Shown: one piece after another, positions 24,681-32,987 of the stretch | Layout: each line of letters begins with the position of its first letter | Numbering within the stretch: position 1 is the stretch's first letter | From: Streptomyces hiroshimensis | GTDB lineage: Bacteria; Actinomycetota; Actinomycetes; Streptomycetales; Streptomycetaceae | Assembly (NCBI RefSeq): GCF_014650335.1 | Contig: NZ_BMUT01000004.1 | Location: 186,001-250,000, forward strand | Length of the DNA stretch: 64,000 nucleotides | Direction: 5' to 3' | Translations under genes and position numbers: made by a program | Notes under the pieces: generated by a model | Database searches by the model: none | What the model saw: only the letters and a program-made list of their open reading frames with translations | What the model was told of the DNA's origin: nothing

Positions 24681-25466
24681 TTATTCGGGCAGGCACACCC
24701 GGATCTTCGACTGACCGTGCGGCCGCTTCTCCCAGTCCTCCATGAAGCGGGCCCGCAGCCCGTGCTTCTCGGCGAGGGCGACGAGCGTGCCGGTGCGGTA
24801 GTAGAAGTCCTCGCGGAGCACCTGGTGCTCCGCTCCCTCCGTACGGTCGAACGTGAAGTCGAAGAAGCCGCCGGGGGCGAGGATCCGGCCGACGTGGGCC
24901 AGGCACTCCTCGATCACCTCCAGGGGCGAGTGCGAGAACACGCTGTGGGCGTGGACGACGTCGAAGTGCGCGTCGGGGAGGAAGTCGAGGGTGAGGTTCT
25001 GGGTGATGGTGAGGTGCGGGAGCTTCTCCTGGAGCCCGTAGGTGGTCAGGGTCCGCTTGGCGGAGATGAGGATGTCGGGCGAGATGTCGATGCCGTAGTA
25101 GTGGCCGGCGTCGAGGTAGTCGATGAAGAGCCGGCCCGCGCGGAGGTTGCCGCAGCCGATGTCGAGCATGCGGTGGCGCGGGGCGAGGCCGTGTTCCTTG
25201 AGGTAGTCGAACTGCATCTTGCCGAGGGCGAGCCAGCGGTCGTGACTCTTGCTGCCGACGGCGGCCTCGGGGCTGCGGGCGGTGTCGGAGGCCATCACCG
25301 CGCGGTAGTAGTCGACGTGGTCGGGGTGCTTGATGCGGAGCCAGCCGTCGCGGGCGGTGCGCTTGAGGTAGGGGGCGATGCGGGCGGGGTGGGTCACCGC
25401 GTAACGGACCTTGTGGGAGAGGTTGCTGCGGTTCTTGAGCAGTGCGGTTGCTTTGCGCGAGGACAC
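24681..25466 (-). CDS. Class I SAM-dependent methyltransferase
   Basis: The 261-aa protein starts at GTG 25466. SAM motif I is M-L-D-I-G-C-G-N-L-R-A-G-R (about 100-112). The acidic residue after beta2 appears in Y-Y-G-I-D-I-S-P, and F-D-V-V-H-A-H-S-V-F-S-H is motif IV. The N-terminal 90 residues are basic and contain H-P-D-H-V-D-Y-Y-R-A-V-M, as in methyltransferases linked to surface glycans or lipids. The substrate is unknown. It is followed by the VIT1 gene at 28 bp. Confidence 0.85.
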   Translation of the reverse strand: MSSRKATALLKNRSNLSHKVRYAVTHPARIAPYLKRTARDGWLRIKHPDHVDYYRAVMASDTARSPEAAVGSKSHDRWLALGKMQFDYLKEHGLAPRHRMLDIGCGNLRAGRLFIDYLDAGHYYGIDISPDILISAKRTLTTYGLQEKLPHLTITQNLTLDFLPDAHFDVVHAHSVFSHSPLEVIEECLAHVGRILAPGGFFDFTFDRTEGAEHQVLREDFYYRTGTLVALAEKHGLRARFMEDWEKRPHGQSKIRVCLPE

Positions 25467-25529
25467 GGGCGGAACCTCCGTGGTGAGGGGCTATGCGGGT
25501 ACGTAGAGGTACGAGGGGACGGACGGGGC

Positions 25530-26489
25530 CTACGGAAGGGGACGACGCTTCAGCACGACGCAGACGCCCGCTATGAGCACGGCGGCGAGACCGAGGAAGA
25601 TGCCGGTCTCGATCCACTGGAAGGTCCAGAAGTCGCTGCTGGGGAAGACCGTGCGGTAGCGGCCGACGTAGCCCTGACCGGCCATGCAGCGGGCGAGGTT
25701 GTCGTCCACGGGGCAGGCGTCGGGGATGCGGATGCGGTGGCCGGCGGCGTCGAGGTAGCCGAACTCGCCCGTGGACCAGCCGCTGCCGATCTCCCGGCGG
25801 GACGCGTCGCCCTTGCTGATCCACAGCTGGGGCGAGATCCAGTCGGAGCGGAAGGTGTTGAGCGCGAACCGCAGGGCCACGACGGCACCGAGCACCACGG
25901 CCATCGCGGGCAGCGTGCGCCGGATCAGCAGGCCGGCGGCCGTGCCGGCGGCGAGACCGAAGAGGGCGCAGGCCACGGCGGCGGGGCCGGTGGCGTTGAA
26001 GATGTAGCCGTCGTGCCAGTAGAGGCCGTTGAGCATGTTCGAGACGGGCGACCACCACCAGGCGACGAGCGCGGCGAGGACGGCCGAGCCGAGCACGGTG
26101 CAGAGGGCGGCGAGCGCGAAGCGGGTGACGAACCAGCGGCCGGCGCCGACGCCCTGGGTGAGGGCGAGCTTCCACGTACCGCTCTCCAGTTCGCGGCCGA
26201 TGAGCGGCGCGCCCCAGAAGACGCCGATGAGGACGGGCAGGGCGGCGCTGAGGGTGCCGAGGGCACGGATGGGGCCGGTGGTGTCGTCCAGCAGCTGGAT
26301 CGTGGCTTCGCTCTCGCAGCCTCCGTCCCAGCCCTTGCAGCCGGCGGTGTCGATGTGGCGGCTGCTGATGAAGTCCGTCATGTCCGTGCGCATGATGACG
26401 ACCCATGCCGTCACGGCGAGGAGGACGGCGGCGCCGGTCAGTATGAGGGCGCGCTGCTGGCGCCAGGCGAGCCAGAGGGTGCCTTTCAT
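25530..26489 (-). CDS. ABC transporter permease (ABC-2-like)
   Basis: The 319-aa protein starts at ATG 26489, overlapping the ATPase stop by 4 nt. TM1 lies near residues 15-33, followed by an extracytoplasmic loop with a Cys pair (T-A-G-C-K-G-W-D-G-G-C). Four or five more TM helices follow, with a second large loop (C-P-V-D-D-N-L-A-R-C-M) before the last helix. This layout matches permeases paired with YtrA-type regulators in Streptomyces. The exported compound is unknown. Confidence 0.85.
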   Translation of the reverse strand: MKGTLWLAWRQQRALILTGAAVLLAVTAWVVIMRTDMTDFISSRHIDTAGCKGWDGGCESEATIQLLDDTTGPIRALGTLSAALPVLIGVFWGAPLIGRELESGTWKLALTQGVGAGRWFVTRFALAALCTVLGSAVLAALVAWWWSPVSNMLNGLYWHDGYIFNATGPAAVACALFGLAAGTAAGLLIRRTLPAMAVVLGAVVALRFALNTFRSDWISPQLWISKGDASRREIGSGWSTGEFGYLDAAGHRIRIPDACPVDDNLARCMAGQGYVGRYRTVFPSSDFWTFQWIETGIFLGLAAVLIAGVCVVLKRRPLP

Positions 26490-27397
26490 GCGGCGGCCTC
26501 GGGGGCGGGCGCGGGCGTGCTGTCGGAACGCAGATAAGCGAGCAAGAGATCTTCCAGGGAGGGGTTTTCGACGACCCACCGGTCGTCGCCGGGGAGGGGC
26601 CCGGTGTGACGGAGCAGGGCGTGCACCTGCCGCCCGGTGACGGAGGCCTCGACGACGCCGGCGCGGTCGAGGGCGGGCGGCAGCCCGTCGTCGGTGGACG
26701 GGTCGGCGAGCCCGGTGATGCGGACGTGCGTCTCGCAGAGCTGCTGGGCGTCGCCGTCGAGCCGTACGGCGCCCTGCTTGAGGAGCAGGACGTGGTCGCA
26801 GGCGTTCTCCAGCTCGGACAGCACGTGGGAGGACATGACGACGGTGATGCCGCGGTCGGCGACCTCCGCCATGACCAGGCCCATGGCCTCGATGCGGACG
26901 AGCGGGTCGAGGTCGGCGAGCGGCTCGTCGAGGAGCAGCAGCCCGGGGCGCTTGCCGAAGGCGAGGGCGAGGGCGACGCGGGTGGCCTGGCCCTGGGAGA
27001 GGGCGCCGACGCGGGCGTCGAGGGGGATGTCGCCTGCGCGCACGATGCGCTCGGCGGCGGCCTGGTCCCAGTCGCCGTTGAGCTCGCGGCCGAAGCGCAG
27101 GGTCTCCTCGACGGTGAAGCGGGGGTAGAGCGGCTTGTCCTGGGCGAGGAAGGCGGTGCGGTCGCGGGCGGCCGGGCTGCCGGGCTCGGCGCCGAAGACG
27201 CGCAGCTCGCCCGCGGTGGGCCGGAGCAGGCCGGTGGCGAGGTGGAACAGGGTGCTCTTGCCTGCGCCGTTGGGGCCGACGAGGGCGGTGATCCGCCCGG
27301 CGGGCAGGGCGAAGTCGCAGTCGCGGAGCGCCCAGCCACCGCGGAACCTCCGTCCCAGGCGGGTCGCCCGCAGGGCGGTGGTGGGGTCGTCGGTCAC
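26486..27397 (-). CDS. ABC transporter ATP-binding protein
   Basis: The 303-aa protein starts at GTG 27397, overlapping the GntR stop by 4 nt. The Walker A motif is G-P-N-G-A-G-K-S-T (41-49), the signature L-S-Q-G-Q and the Walker B L-L-L-L-D-E-P-L-A-D-L-D. The C-terminal 80 residues are the accessory domain found in lipid/antibiotic-type exporters. It forms a translationally coupled trio with the GntR regulator upstream and the permease downstream. Confidence 0.95.
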   Translation of the reverse strand: MTDDPTTALRATRLGRRFRGGWALRDCDFALPAGRITALVGPNGAGKSTLFHLATGLLRPTAGELRVFGAEPGSPAARDRTAFLAQDKPLYPRFTVEETLRFGRELNGDWDQAAAERIVRAGDIPLDARVGALSQGQATRVALALAFGKRPGLLLLDEPLADLDPLVRIEAMGLVMAEVADRGITVVMSSHVLSELENACDHVLLLKQGAVRLDGDAQQLCETHVRITGLADPSTDDGLPPALDRAGVVEASVTGRQVHALLRHTGPLPGDDRWVVENPSLEDLLLAYLRSDSTPAPAPEAAA

Positions 27398-27840
27398 GTG
27401 TCTTCCTCCAGCGTCTGCGGTGATCGGGGGGCCGGGATGAAGGGAGGTGGCAGCTCGGGGGGCGGAAAGGAGTCGTCGAGGACGGAGGCGGCGAGCGCCG
27501 CGACGTCCTCCCGCTCCAGCCCGGCCGCGCGGGCGCGCGCCACCCAGGCGGCGGCCTCGGCCCGCAGCGGCGAGTCCGTGGCCGCGGCGGCCCGCGACAG
27601 GGACCGCCGCACGAACGTGCCCCGGCCGGGCCGCGGCTCGACCAGCCCCTCGCGCTCCAGCTCCCGGTAGGCGCGGAGCACGGTGTTGGGGTTCACCGCG
27701 ATGGCCTCGACCACTTCCCTGGCCGTCGGCAGCCGGTCCCCCGGCTCCAGGACGCCCAGGCGAAGCGCCTGCCTGACCTGCTGAACGAGCTGCAGGTAGG
27801 TGGCCACGCCGCTGCGCCGGTCGATCCGGAACGCGATCAT
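27394..27840 (-). CDS. GntR-family regulator, YtrA type
   Basis: The 148-aa protein starts at ATG 27840 behind GAGGG. The winged-helix domain covers about residues 10-75 (L-Q-L-V-Q-Q-V-R-Q-A-L, T-A-R-E-V-V-E-A-I-A-V-N-P-N-T-V-L-R-A-Y). The short C-terminal tail without an effector domain is typical of the YtrA subfamily, which represses its own ABC-transporter operon. A matching palindrome, CACTAACGTGTTAGTG, lies 16 nt upstream of its start. The S/P-rich end (P-P-P-E-L-P-P-P) is probably disordered. Confidence 0.92.
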   Translation of the reverse strand: MIAFRIDRRSGVATYLQLVQQVRQALRLGVLEPGDRLPTAREVVEAIAVNPNTVLRAYRELEREGLVEPRPGRGTFVRRSLSRAAAATDSPLRAEAAAWVARARAAGLEREDVAALAASVLDDSFPPPELPPPFIPAPRSPQTLEEDT

Positions 27841-27855
27841 TCGGCACCCTCGTTT

Positions 27856-27871
27856 CACTAACGTGTTAGTG
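27856..27871 (-). promoter_or_regulatory. Operator of the GntR/ABC operon
   Basis: CACTAACGTGTTAGTG consists of 6-bp arms (CACTAA/TTAGTG) around CGTG. It lies 16-31 nt upstream of the GntR start, where it would cover the promoter or early transcript. It is probably the autoregulatory site of this YtrA-type repressor. Confidence 0.7.
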
Positions 27872-28071
27872 GAATGATGCGGAGGGGGTGCGGGGGTCGT
27901 CAAATCAGACAGTGTGTACGGGGTCGGCGACTGTGAGCTACGAGGGGAGCGCGGCGGCCCGGGCGGGGGCCCGCAGACACCGCCCCGTACGGCGTCCTGT
28001 CGCGTTTCTCGATCACCCCACTACGTTGCGCATCACGTCGGCACGAGCCGACGCGACGAGAGGGGTTCACC

Positions 28072-28824
28072 ATGGCTCGCAGGCTCTGGATGATCGGCAC
28101 GAACTCCGGGAACAACGGCTGCCCCACCCTGTACGAAGACCTCGACAGCAAGGAAATCCTCGTCCAGGGAGACCAGGTGACCGACCCGGACGACATCGCC
28201 CAGCTCAAGAACGTCAAGGACGGGGAGGGATTCGTCGTCGTGCCCCGGGAACTGCTCGCGAACTTCGGCCCCAAGGAGGCGGAACACGTGCCTGCGTTCA
28301 TCAGCTTCGACGAGTTCGACGCCATGTTCGAAACGTTTGAGCACACGGCATGGCGGCTCGAAACGCGGCGCGCCTACCGGTCCGACGAGGAGACCGAGTC
28401 TTATCAGCGGTTCATGCAGGGCCGGGACGCGGGCTACGACCTCGACGACCCGTGGTGCACCTCGCGCCGCGAACAGTCCACTCTCGGAAAGCGGTTCGAA
28501 CGCGTACGGGTCCTCGACAACCCGCCCACTCCCGGCCAGCTCTACCTCCTCGACGGAGCACGGCGGAACGCGGCCGTCGGGGAAGACATCCGCAATCTCT
28601 GGCGCAACGACGCGGAGCGCCTTCGGCTGCCCGCCGAGGATTTCTGGCTCTTCGACTCCCGGGTGGCAGCCCTCCTGCACTTCGACGGCGCCGATCGCCT
28701 CACCGGCGTCGAGCTGATCACCGACCCGGTGAAGGTCGTGCGCTACTGCCAGGTGCGGGACGCGGCCTGGCACCACGCGATCCCCCATGAAGAGTTCGCG
28801 GGTCGGGTAGCTTCCGCTGGGTGA
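28072..28824 (+). CDS. DUF6879-family protein with an extra N-terminal domain
   Basis: The 250-aa protein starts at ATG 28072 after GAGAGGGG. Residues 1-75 form one domain (R-R-L-W-M-I-G-T-N-S-G-N-N-G-C-P-T-L-Y). From about residue 80 comes the DUF6879 domain: F-D-E-F-D-A-M-F-E-T-F-E-H-T-A-W-R-L-E-T-R-R, then D-F-W-L-F-D-S-R and V-V-R-Y-C-Q-V-R-D-A-A-W-H-H-A. From memory, such proteins occur in many copies per Streptomyces genome next to XRE/DUF5753 regulators; the role is not known. The stop overlaps the regulator start by 4 nt (GTGA). A truncated second copy lies at 32004-32150. Confidence 0.8.
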   Translation: MARRLWMIGTNSGNNGCPTLYEDLDSKEILVQGDQVTDPDDIAQLKNVKDGEGFVVVPRELLANFGPKEAEHVPAFISFDEFDAMFETFEHTAWRLETRRAYRSDEETESYQRFMQGRDAGYDLDDPWCTSRREQSTLGKRFERVRVLDNPPTPGQLYLLDGARRNAAVGEDIRNLWRNDAERLRLPAEDFWLFDSRVAALLHFDGADRLTGVELITDPVKVVRYCQVRDAAWHHAIPHEEFAGRVASAG

Positions 28825-29666
28825 CGACCGATTTCCAGCAGGGCCGGATCGCCCTCGGTGTGCGGCTGCGAGAGCTGCGCACCGAGGGCGGGCTTACGGT
28901 CCGGCAGTTGGCCGCAAAGTGCGGGTGGCCGTACTCCAAGATCTCGAAACTGGAGAACGGCAAACAGACGGTCACCCCGGCCGACCTGGAGACCTGGGCG
29001 AGAGAAACCGGCTTCTCCGACGCCGGTGAAGAACTGAAGGCCCGGCTGCGCGGCCTGGAAACCAGCCAGCGAAGCTGGAGGCGGCAACTTGCCGCAGGCC
29101 ACCGGCCGGTTCAAGAGGCCCTGGCAGTCGAGTACCAGCGCTCGGCAGTACTGCGGGCCTGGGAAGCCGCAATGATCGTGGGCGTGCTCCAGACCGCGGA
29201 GTACGCCCGCCACATCTTCACGGCCTACGCGGACCTGCATCGATCGGTCCGGGACGTGGACGAAGCCGTGAGGGCCCGCATGAAGCGCCAGGAAGCGCTG
29301 TACGCGCGCGGCAAGCAGTACCACGTCGTCATGGGCGAGGCCGCCCTCCACACCCTCGTATGCCCGCCCTCGGTACTCGCCGGGCAACTCGACCGCCTCA
29401 TGGGCGTGGTGACGGGGCTGGACACGCTCTCCCTCGGCATCGTCCCGTTCACCGCACAACTGGGACTGCCGCCGGCCAACGGATTCTGGATCTACGACGA
29501 ACGGCTGGTCATCGCCGAGGACTGGCACGCCGAGCTGTGGCTGGATGACGCGGAGAACGTAGCCCTGTACACGCGAGTGTGGGAGACCCTGAGGAAGAGC
29601 GCCGTCTACGGCCACCAAGCGCAGCGGCTGATCGCCCGCGCCCGCGCGTCTCTCGACCTCGCGTAA
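28821..29666 (+). CDS. XRE-family regulator with DUF5753 domain
   Basis: The 281-aa protein starts at GTG 28821, inside the 4-nt overlap with the DUF6879 gene. The HTH covers about residues 10-65 (L-R-E-L-R-T-E-G-G-L-T-V-R-Q-L-A, W-P-Y-S-K-I-S-K-L-E-N-G-K-Q). The DUF5753 ligand/partner domain begins near Q-R-S-A-V-L-R-A-W-E and carries the family blocks Q-T-A-E-Y-A-R and R-Q-E-A-L-Y. Proteins of this WhiJ-like type often form regulatory pairs with small partner proteins in development. Here the partner is the coupled DUF6879 protein. Confidence 0.9.
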   Translation: MTTDFQQGRIALGVRLRELRTEGGLTVRQLAAKCGWPYSKISKLENGKQTVTPADLETWARETGFSDAGEELKARLRGLETSQRSWRRQLAAGHRPVQEALAVEYQRSAVLRAWEAAMIVGVLQTAEYARHIFTAYADLHRSVRDVDEAVRARMKRQEALYARGKQYHVVMGEAALHTLVCPPSVLAGQLDRLMGVVTGLDTLSLGIVPFTAQLGLPPANGFWIYDERLVIAEDWHAELWLDDAENVALYTRVWETLRKSAVYGHQAQRLIARARASLDLA

Positions 29667-29752
29667 GCAACACCAGGACACACTCCTCCCCATGCGCGAA
29701 ACATCGAGAAACACAGCGGGATGTGCGAAACAGCAGCCCGTACGGTCCGGAC

Positions 29753-30085
29753 ATGACCGCAGAAGCTGTTGCCGCTGCTCCCCGCAGCGCGCTGTGCAGG
29801 ACATGCATCCGGCTCACCCTCGCGCGGGCGACCGCCGTGCGGGACGGCCGCTGGGGCGACGTCATCGCGCTCTCGGAGGCGAGGTCGCGGCACGAGCAGG
29901 AGCACGCCGAACAACCGGAGGGGCGCGTGATGAGCGTCCGATCGAGCACCCCGTACGTACGAACCGGCGGGCACGGAAAGCCCCAGGAGGAAGACGACGG
30001 ATACCCCGGGCAGCCCTGGACCCCGACCGACGAGCCGACCCCGGACGGGTCGACGCCTCCCGGCGGCGGGACGCACGGCAAGTGA
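29753..30085 (+). CDS. Small hypothetical protein coupled to a PCMT-like methyltransferase
   Basis: The 110-aa protein starts M-T-A-E-A-V-A-A-A-P-R-S-A-L-C-R-T-C. The N-half is a charged helix preceded by a C-x2-C pair. The C-half (from about residue 60) is rich in Gly, Pro, Thr and Asp and looks unstructured. An internal ATG at 29929 is preceded by GGAGGGG, so a 51-aa C-terminal product could also be made. The stop overlaps the methyltransferase start by 4 nt (GTGA), which suggests a functional pair. I do not recognise a family; a substrate, peptide precursor or adaptor are all possible. Confidence 0.6.
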   Translation: MTAEAVAAAPRSALCRTCIRLTLARATAVRDGRWGDVIALSEARSRHEQEHAEQPEGRVMSVRSSTPYVRTGGHGKPQEEDDGYPGQPWTPTDEPTPDGSTPPGGGTHGK

Positions 30086-31245
30086 CGCCGCCGACCGCGC
30101 AGGCCGTGGACTCCGGCCGGGACGGGCTCCGCCGTCTCCTCCTCGACACAGGCGCCCTCGAACCCGCGTGGGTCCCCGCCTTCGACGCCGTACGCCGGGC
30201 CGGCTTCCTGCCCGACGTGATGTGGCCGCACGACATGGGAACCGGCCGCAGCCGCACAGTGGACAAGGCACACGACCCGGACACGTGGCAGAGGTACGCC
30301 GACTCCGACTGCCCCATCGTCACGCAGTGGGACGACGGGGCCCACAAGGGACCCGAGCCGGGAAGGTCGTTCAGTTCCTCGTCGTCCATGCCGAGCCTGG
30401 TCTTCTCGATGCTGGCGGACCTGGATGTCGGGGAAGGGCACCACGTGCTGGAAATCGGCACGGGCACGGGATGGAACGCGGGGCTGCTCGCCCACCGAGT
30501 GGGCCCAGCCGGGAGCGTCGTCACCGTGGATGTGGACCGAGCCGTGGCCTCGGCAGGCCGGGAGGCACTGTGGCGGGCGGGCCTGACCGCCCGTGTCCTT
30601 CACCGTGACGGTTTCCTCGGCTTCCCCGAGCGCGCCCCGTACGACCGGGTCATCGCCACCTGCGGGCTGCGGACCATCCCGTTCGCATGGGTCGAGCAGA
30701 CCGCCCCGGGCGGGGTGATCCTCGTGCCTTGGGGCACGTACTACGGACCGGAGGAAGCAACGGCGCGACTGGTCGTCGCGGAGGACGGCCGAAGCGCGTC
30801 CGGACCCTTCACGCAGCCGGTGGGCTTCATGCGGATGCGCTCACAGCGACTGGTGCGGCGGCAGCACGCGGCGTACGTACCGCCGGGCGCCATGGACCGG
30901 GCCGACGTCTCGGTCACCACCCTGCGCGCGGCGGACGCGGCCGGGTTCGTGATGGGCCTGCTCGTACACGATGCCACGCATGTGGCCGACCGCGAGCGAG
31001 ACGGCCGCCGCGCCGTCTGGCTCTACGGACTCTCGGACACGTCATGGGCCGTGGCCGACTTCCGCGACGGCCGCGATGAGGCCAAGGTCTACCAGTCCGG
31101 GCCCCGCCGGCTCTGGGACGAGGCGGAAGCCGCGCACCAGTGGTGGGAGGCAGAGGGCCGCCCGGGGTTCGAACGCTTCGGATTGACGGTGATGGAGGGC
31201 GGACGCACCGCGCTCTGGCTGGACGACCCGGCCGGCGTCCTCTGA
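30082..31245 (+). CDS. PCMT-like (protein-L-isoaspartate) methyltransferase
   Basis: The 387-aa protein starts at GTG 30082. Residues about 95-240 are a Rossmann methyltransferase with motif I V-L-E-I-G-T-G-T-G-W-N-A-G (122-134), the PCMT-type pre-motif S-S-S-S-S-M-P-S-L-V, and T-C-G-L-R-T-I-P after motif post-I. An N-terminal extension (1-90) and a C-terminal half of unknown function follow the pattern of Streptomyces PCMT homologues that act in natural-product or peptide-modifying loci. It does not resemble housekeeping Pcm in length (about 220 aa). The gene is coupled to the small upstream protein. No ATP-grasp or lanthipeptide synthetase gene is nearby. Confidence 0.8.
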   Translation: MTPPTAQAVDSGRDGLRRLLLDTGALEPAWVPAFDAVRRAGFLPDVMWPHDMGTGRSRTVDKAHDPDTWQRYADSDCPIVTQWDDGAHKGPEPGRSFSSSSSMPSLVFSMLADLDVGEGHHVLEIGTGTGWNAGLLAHRVGPAGSVVTVDVDRAVASAGREALWRAGLTARVLHRDGFLGFPERAPYDRVIATCGLRTIPFAWVEQTAPGGVILVPWGTYYGPEEATARLVVAEDGRSASGPFTQPVGFMRMRSQRLVRRQHAAYVPPGAMDRADVSVTTLRAADAAGFVMGLLVHDATHVADRERDGRRAVWLYGLSDTSWAVADFRDGRDEAKVYQSGPRRLWDEAEAAHQWWEAEGRPGFERFGLTVMEGGRTALWLDDPAGVL

Positions 31246-31415
31246 CGGGACGGAAATCTGCCGGGTACCGGCATCGTCGTGGTGAGCATCAAGACAGACT
31301 GGCAGCTGCCGCGATGTGGTTGCGCCCGGTGGGGGCCGCTCCGCTCAACTCGCCGACACTGTGGTTGCGCGTTCGACTGCCGGCCTGTGGACAGAACCTG
31401 GCATCACGCAGCCCC

Positions 31416-31946
31416 CTACGGCGAGTTCGGGAAGTCCTCTCCGTTGCAGAGATAGACCGGACACCCGGAGGTGAGCGCGACCACTGCGGCGGCGAATCGG
31501 CGGGCGAGGCGGGGCCGGAGCATTGCGGCCGCTTTGCTGCCAGAGGTGAAGCGTGCTTCGGAGAGCTCGGCATCACGAGGCCGGAGGGCGGTGGCCGCCT
31601 CGTCGTCGAGGACTCCCCCGTCGAATATGAACGCCACCTGGTCGTCCCAGGGGCCGTGCGGAGCGACCCAGTCCACGACGAGGAGGCCACGTGTCGCCAC
31701 CGCCAGGCCGAGCTCCTCCTCAAGCTCCCGGAGCACGGCCCGGTCCGGGGCCTCATTCGCCTCCGCCATGCCGCCGGGCAGGTCCCAGCCGGGCTTGTAG
31801 GTGGGCTTGACCAGGAGAAAGCGCCCGTCGGTATCGCGCAGGAGAACGTCGGCGGCGACGCGCTTCCGGGCCTGCTTGGCGTTCCCTTCGGCCAGGTAGG
31901 CATTCCAGGCGGCGGAGTCGGGGGCGTCCTCGGGGCCGGGCGTCAT
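31416..31946 (-). CDS. NUDIX hydrolase
   Basis: The 176-aa protein starts at ATG 31946. The complete Nudix box G-x5-E-x7-R-E-L-E-E-E-L-G-L lies at about residues 60-82. The W-D-L-P-G-G and F-L-L-V-K-P motifs precede it. The substrate, a nucleoside diphosphate derivative, cannot be assigned. It is convergent with the PCMT-like gene (170 bp apart). Its start lies next to the DUF6879 gene fragment at 32004-32150. Confidence 0.88.
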   Translation of the reverse strand: MTPGPEDAPDSAAWNAYLAEGNAKQARKRVAADVLLRDTDGRFLLVKPTYKPGWDLPGGMAEANEAPDRAVLRELEEELGLAVATRGLLVVDWVAPHGPWDDQVAFIFDGGVLDDEAATALRPRDAELSEARFTSGSKAAAMLRPRLARRFAAAVVALTSGCPVYLCNGEDFPNSP

Positions 31947-32003
31947 ACCCGTATGACGCCCACCCACGCTGCAGGCGTTCCCCCTCACGAGGGCGCGCCC
32001 TCC

Positions 32004-32150
32004 GTAAACCCCAAGGCTCTCGGCGTCCGTGTTCTCGAGGACGCCGAGAGCGTTGTCCGTGCCTGCCAGGCCCGGGACGCGGCCTGGCATCACGCCGTCG
32101 CCACGGCGGACTTCCAGGCGCAGGCGGTCAGCCCGGGAGGACGCCGCTGA
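32004..32150 (+). pseudogene. 3' remnant of a second DUF6879 gene
   Basis: The plus-strand frame ending at 32150 encodes G-V-R-V-L-E-D-A-E-S-V-V-R-A-C-Q-A-R-D-A plus A-W-H-H-A. It aligns with the C-terminus of the intact DUF6879 protein (V-V-R-Y-C-Q-V-R-D-A-A-W-H-H-A at 28735-28780). About 35-40 residues match; the rest of the gene is missing and the sequence upstream is non-coding. Its tail overlaps the convergent lipoprotein gene end (32128) by 23 bp. The fragment marks a deletion or recombination event. Confidence 0.75.
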
Positions 32151-32970
32151 TGGACGTCGCCGGGACGACGTCCGACTCCGCCGGGGGCGTCGCCTCCACC
32201 GGCTTGCCCAGGTCCGACAAGGTCATCGTCGCCACGCTGCCGACCGGGCCGAACGTGTACGACAGCCGGGTGCGGACGACGCGGCCCTTGGCGTCGACCC
32301 ACGCTTCCGCGCGGACGGGGAGCTTGCCGCCCATCGCGTCGCGCACCTTGGCGCCCTTCGCTCGGGACTCCGGGGTCATGCGGAGGGTGAGCGTGTCGAA
32401 GTCGAGGTTGCCGCGGTAGTGCGCGGTGGGGGCGCCGTTGACCGTTTCCTCGCCCTCCTTCTTGACGTCGCGCATCGCGGACACCTGGCGCAGGACGTGC
32501 TCGGGGTCGTTGACGGGCGCGCGGAGGAGGTAGTGGGCCTCCGGCTTGTCGCGGTCCATGGAGCCCCACATGTCCGGGGACTCCGGGACGACGCCCTTCA
32601 GGTAGACCTTGCCGTCGGCGAAGATCTCCTCCAGGTGCCGCTTGCCCTGGAGGTCGACCTTCAGGCCTCCCTTGTCGCCCGCCATGTCGAAGTCGCCCTT
32701 GATGGTGAAGGTGAACTTCTGCGCAGGGCCGCCGGTCACCTCGATCTGTTCGTCGATCCGGGCCGTGCTGCGGCCCGTCGCCTCCACTGCCGCCCGCACC
32801 GTTGCCCCGTGGTCCGCGGAAGGAGTGGGGGCGGGGGCGGACGACGCCGGCGACTTCTCGGGGCGTTTCGCTTCCGTCGTCTGCGTTCCCGTGGAGTCCG
32901 AACAGCCCGCACACAGCATCAGGGCTGCGGCAGTAGCGCTGGCAACGACAAGGGGGCGGCGCAGGGGCAC
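32128..32970 (-). CDS. Lipoprotein of the LppX/LprAFG-like type
   Basis: The 280-aa protein starts at GTG 32970. A lipobox L-C-A-G-C (Cys22) ends a short signal sequence, and residues 24-55 are a Ser/Pro/Thr linker. The rest forms one domain with alternating beta strands (F-T-F-T-I-K-G-D-F-D-M, H-Y-L-L-R-A-P, H-Y-R-G-N-L-D-F-D-T), the fold of mycobacterial lipid-binding LppX/LprG-type lipoproteins. Exact ligand and role are unknown. A 9-nt tandem repeat lies just upstream. Confidence 0.75.
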   Translation of the reverse strand: MPLRRPLVVASATAAALMLCAGCSDSTGTQTTEAKRPEKSPASSAPAPTPSADHGATVRAAVEATGRSTARIDEQIEVTGGPAQKFTFTIKGDFDMAGDKGGLKVDLQGKRHLEEIFADGKVYLKGVVPESPDMWGSMDRDKPEAHYLLRAPVNDPEHVLRQVSAMRDVKKEGEETVNGAPTAHYRGNLDFDTLTLRMTPESRAKGAKVRDAMGGKLPVRAEAWVDAKGRVVRTRLSYTFGPVGSVATMTLSDLGKPVEATPPAESDVVPATSISGVLPG

Positions 32971-32987
32971 GTATTCTCCGGAAAGTG

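Noticed and set aside
30082..31245. Housekeeping L-isoaspartate repair enzyme (Pcm)
   Set aside because: The protein is about 170 residues longer than Pcm and coupled to an unknown small gene, so the repair role is not assigned.
31300..31415. Possible gene fragment or tRNA-like element past the PCMT-like gene
   Set aside because: No cloverleaf can be drawn, and translations show no similarity that I recognise.
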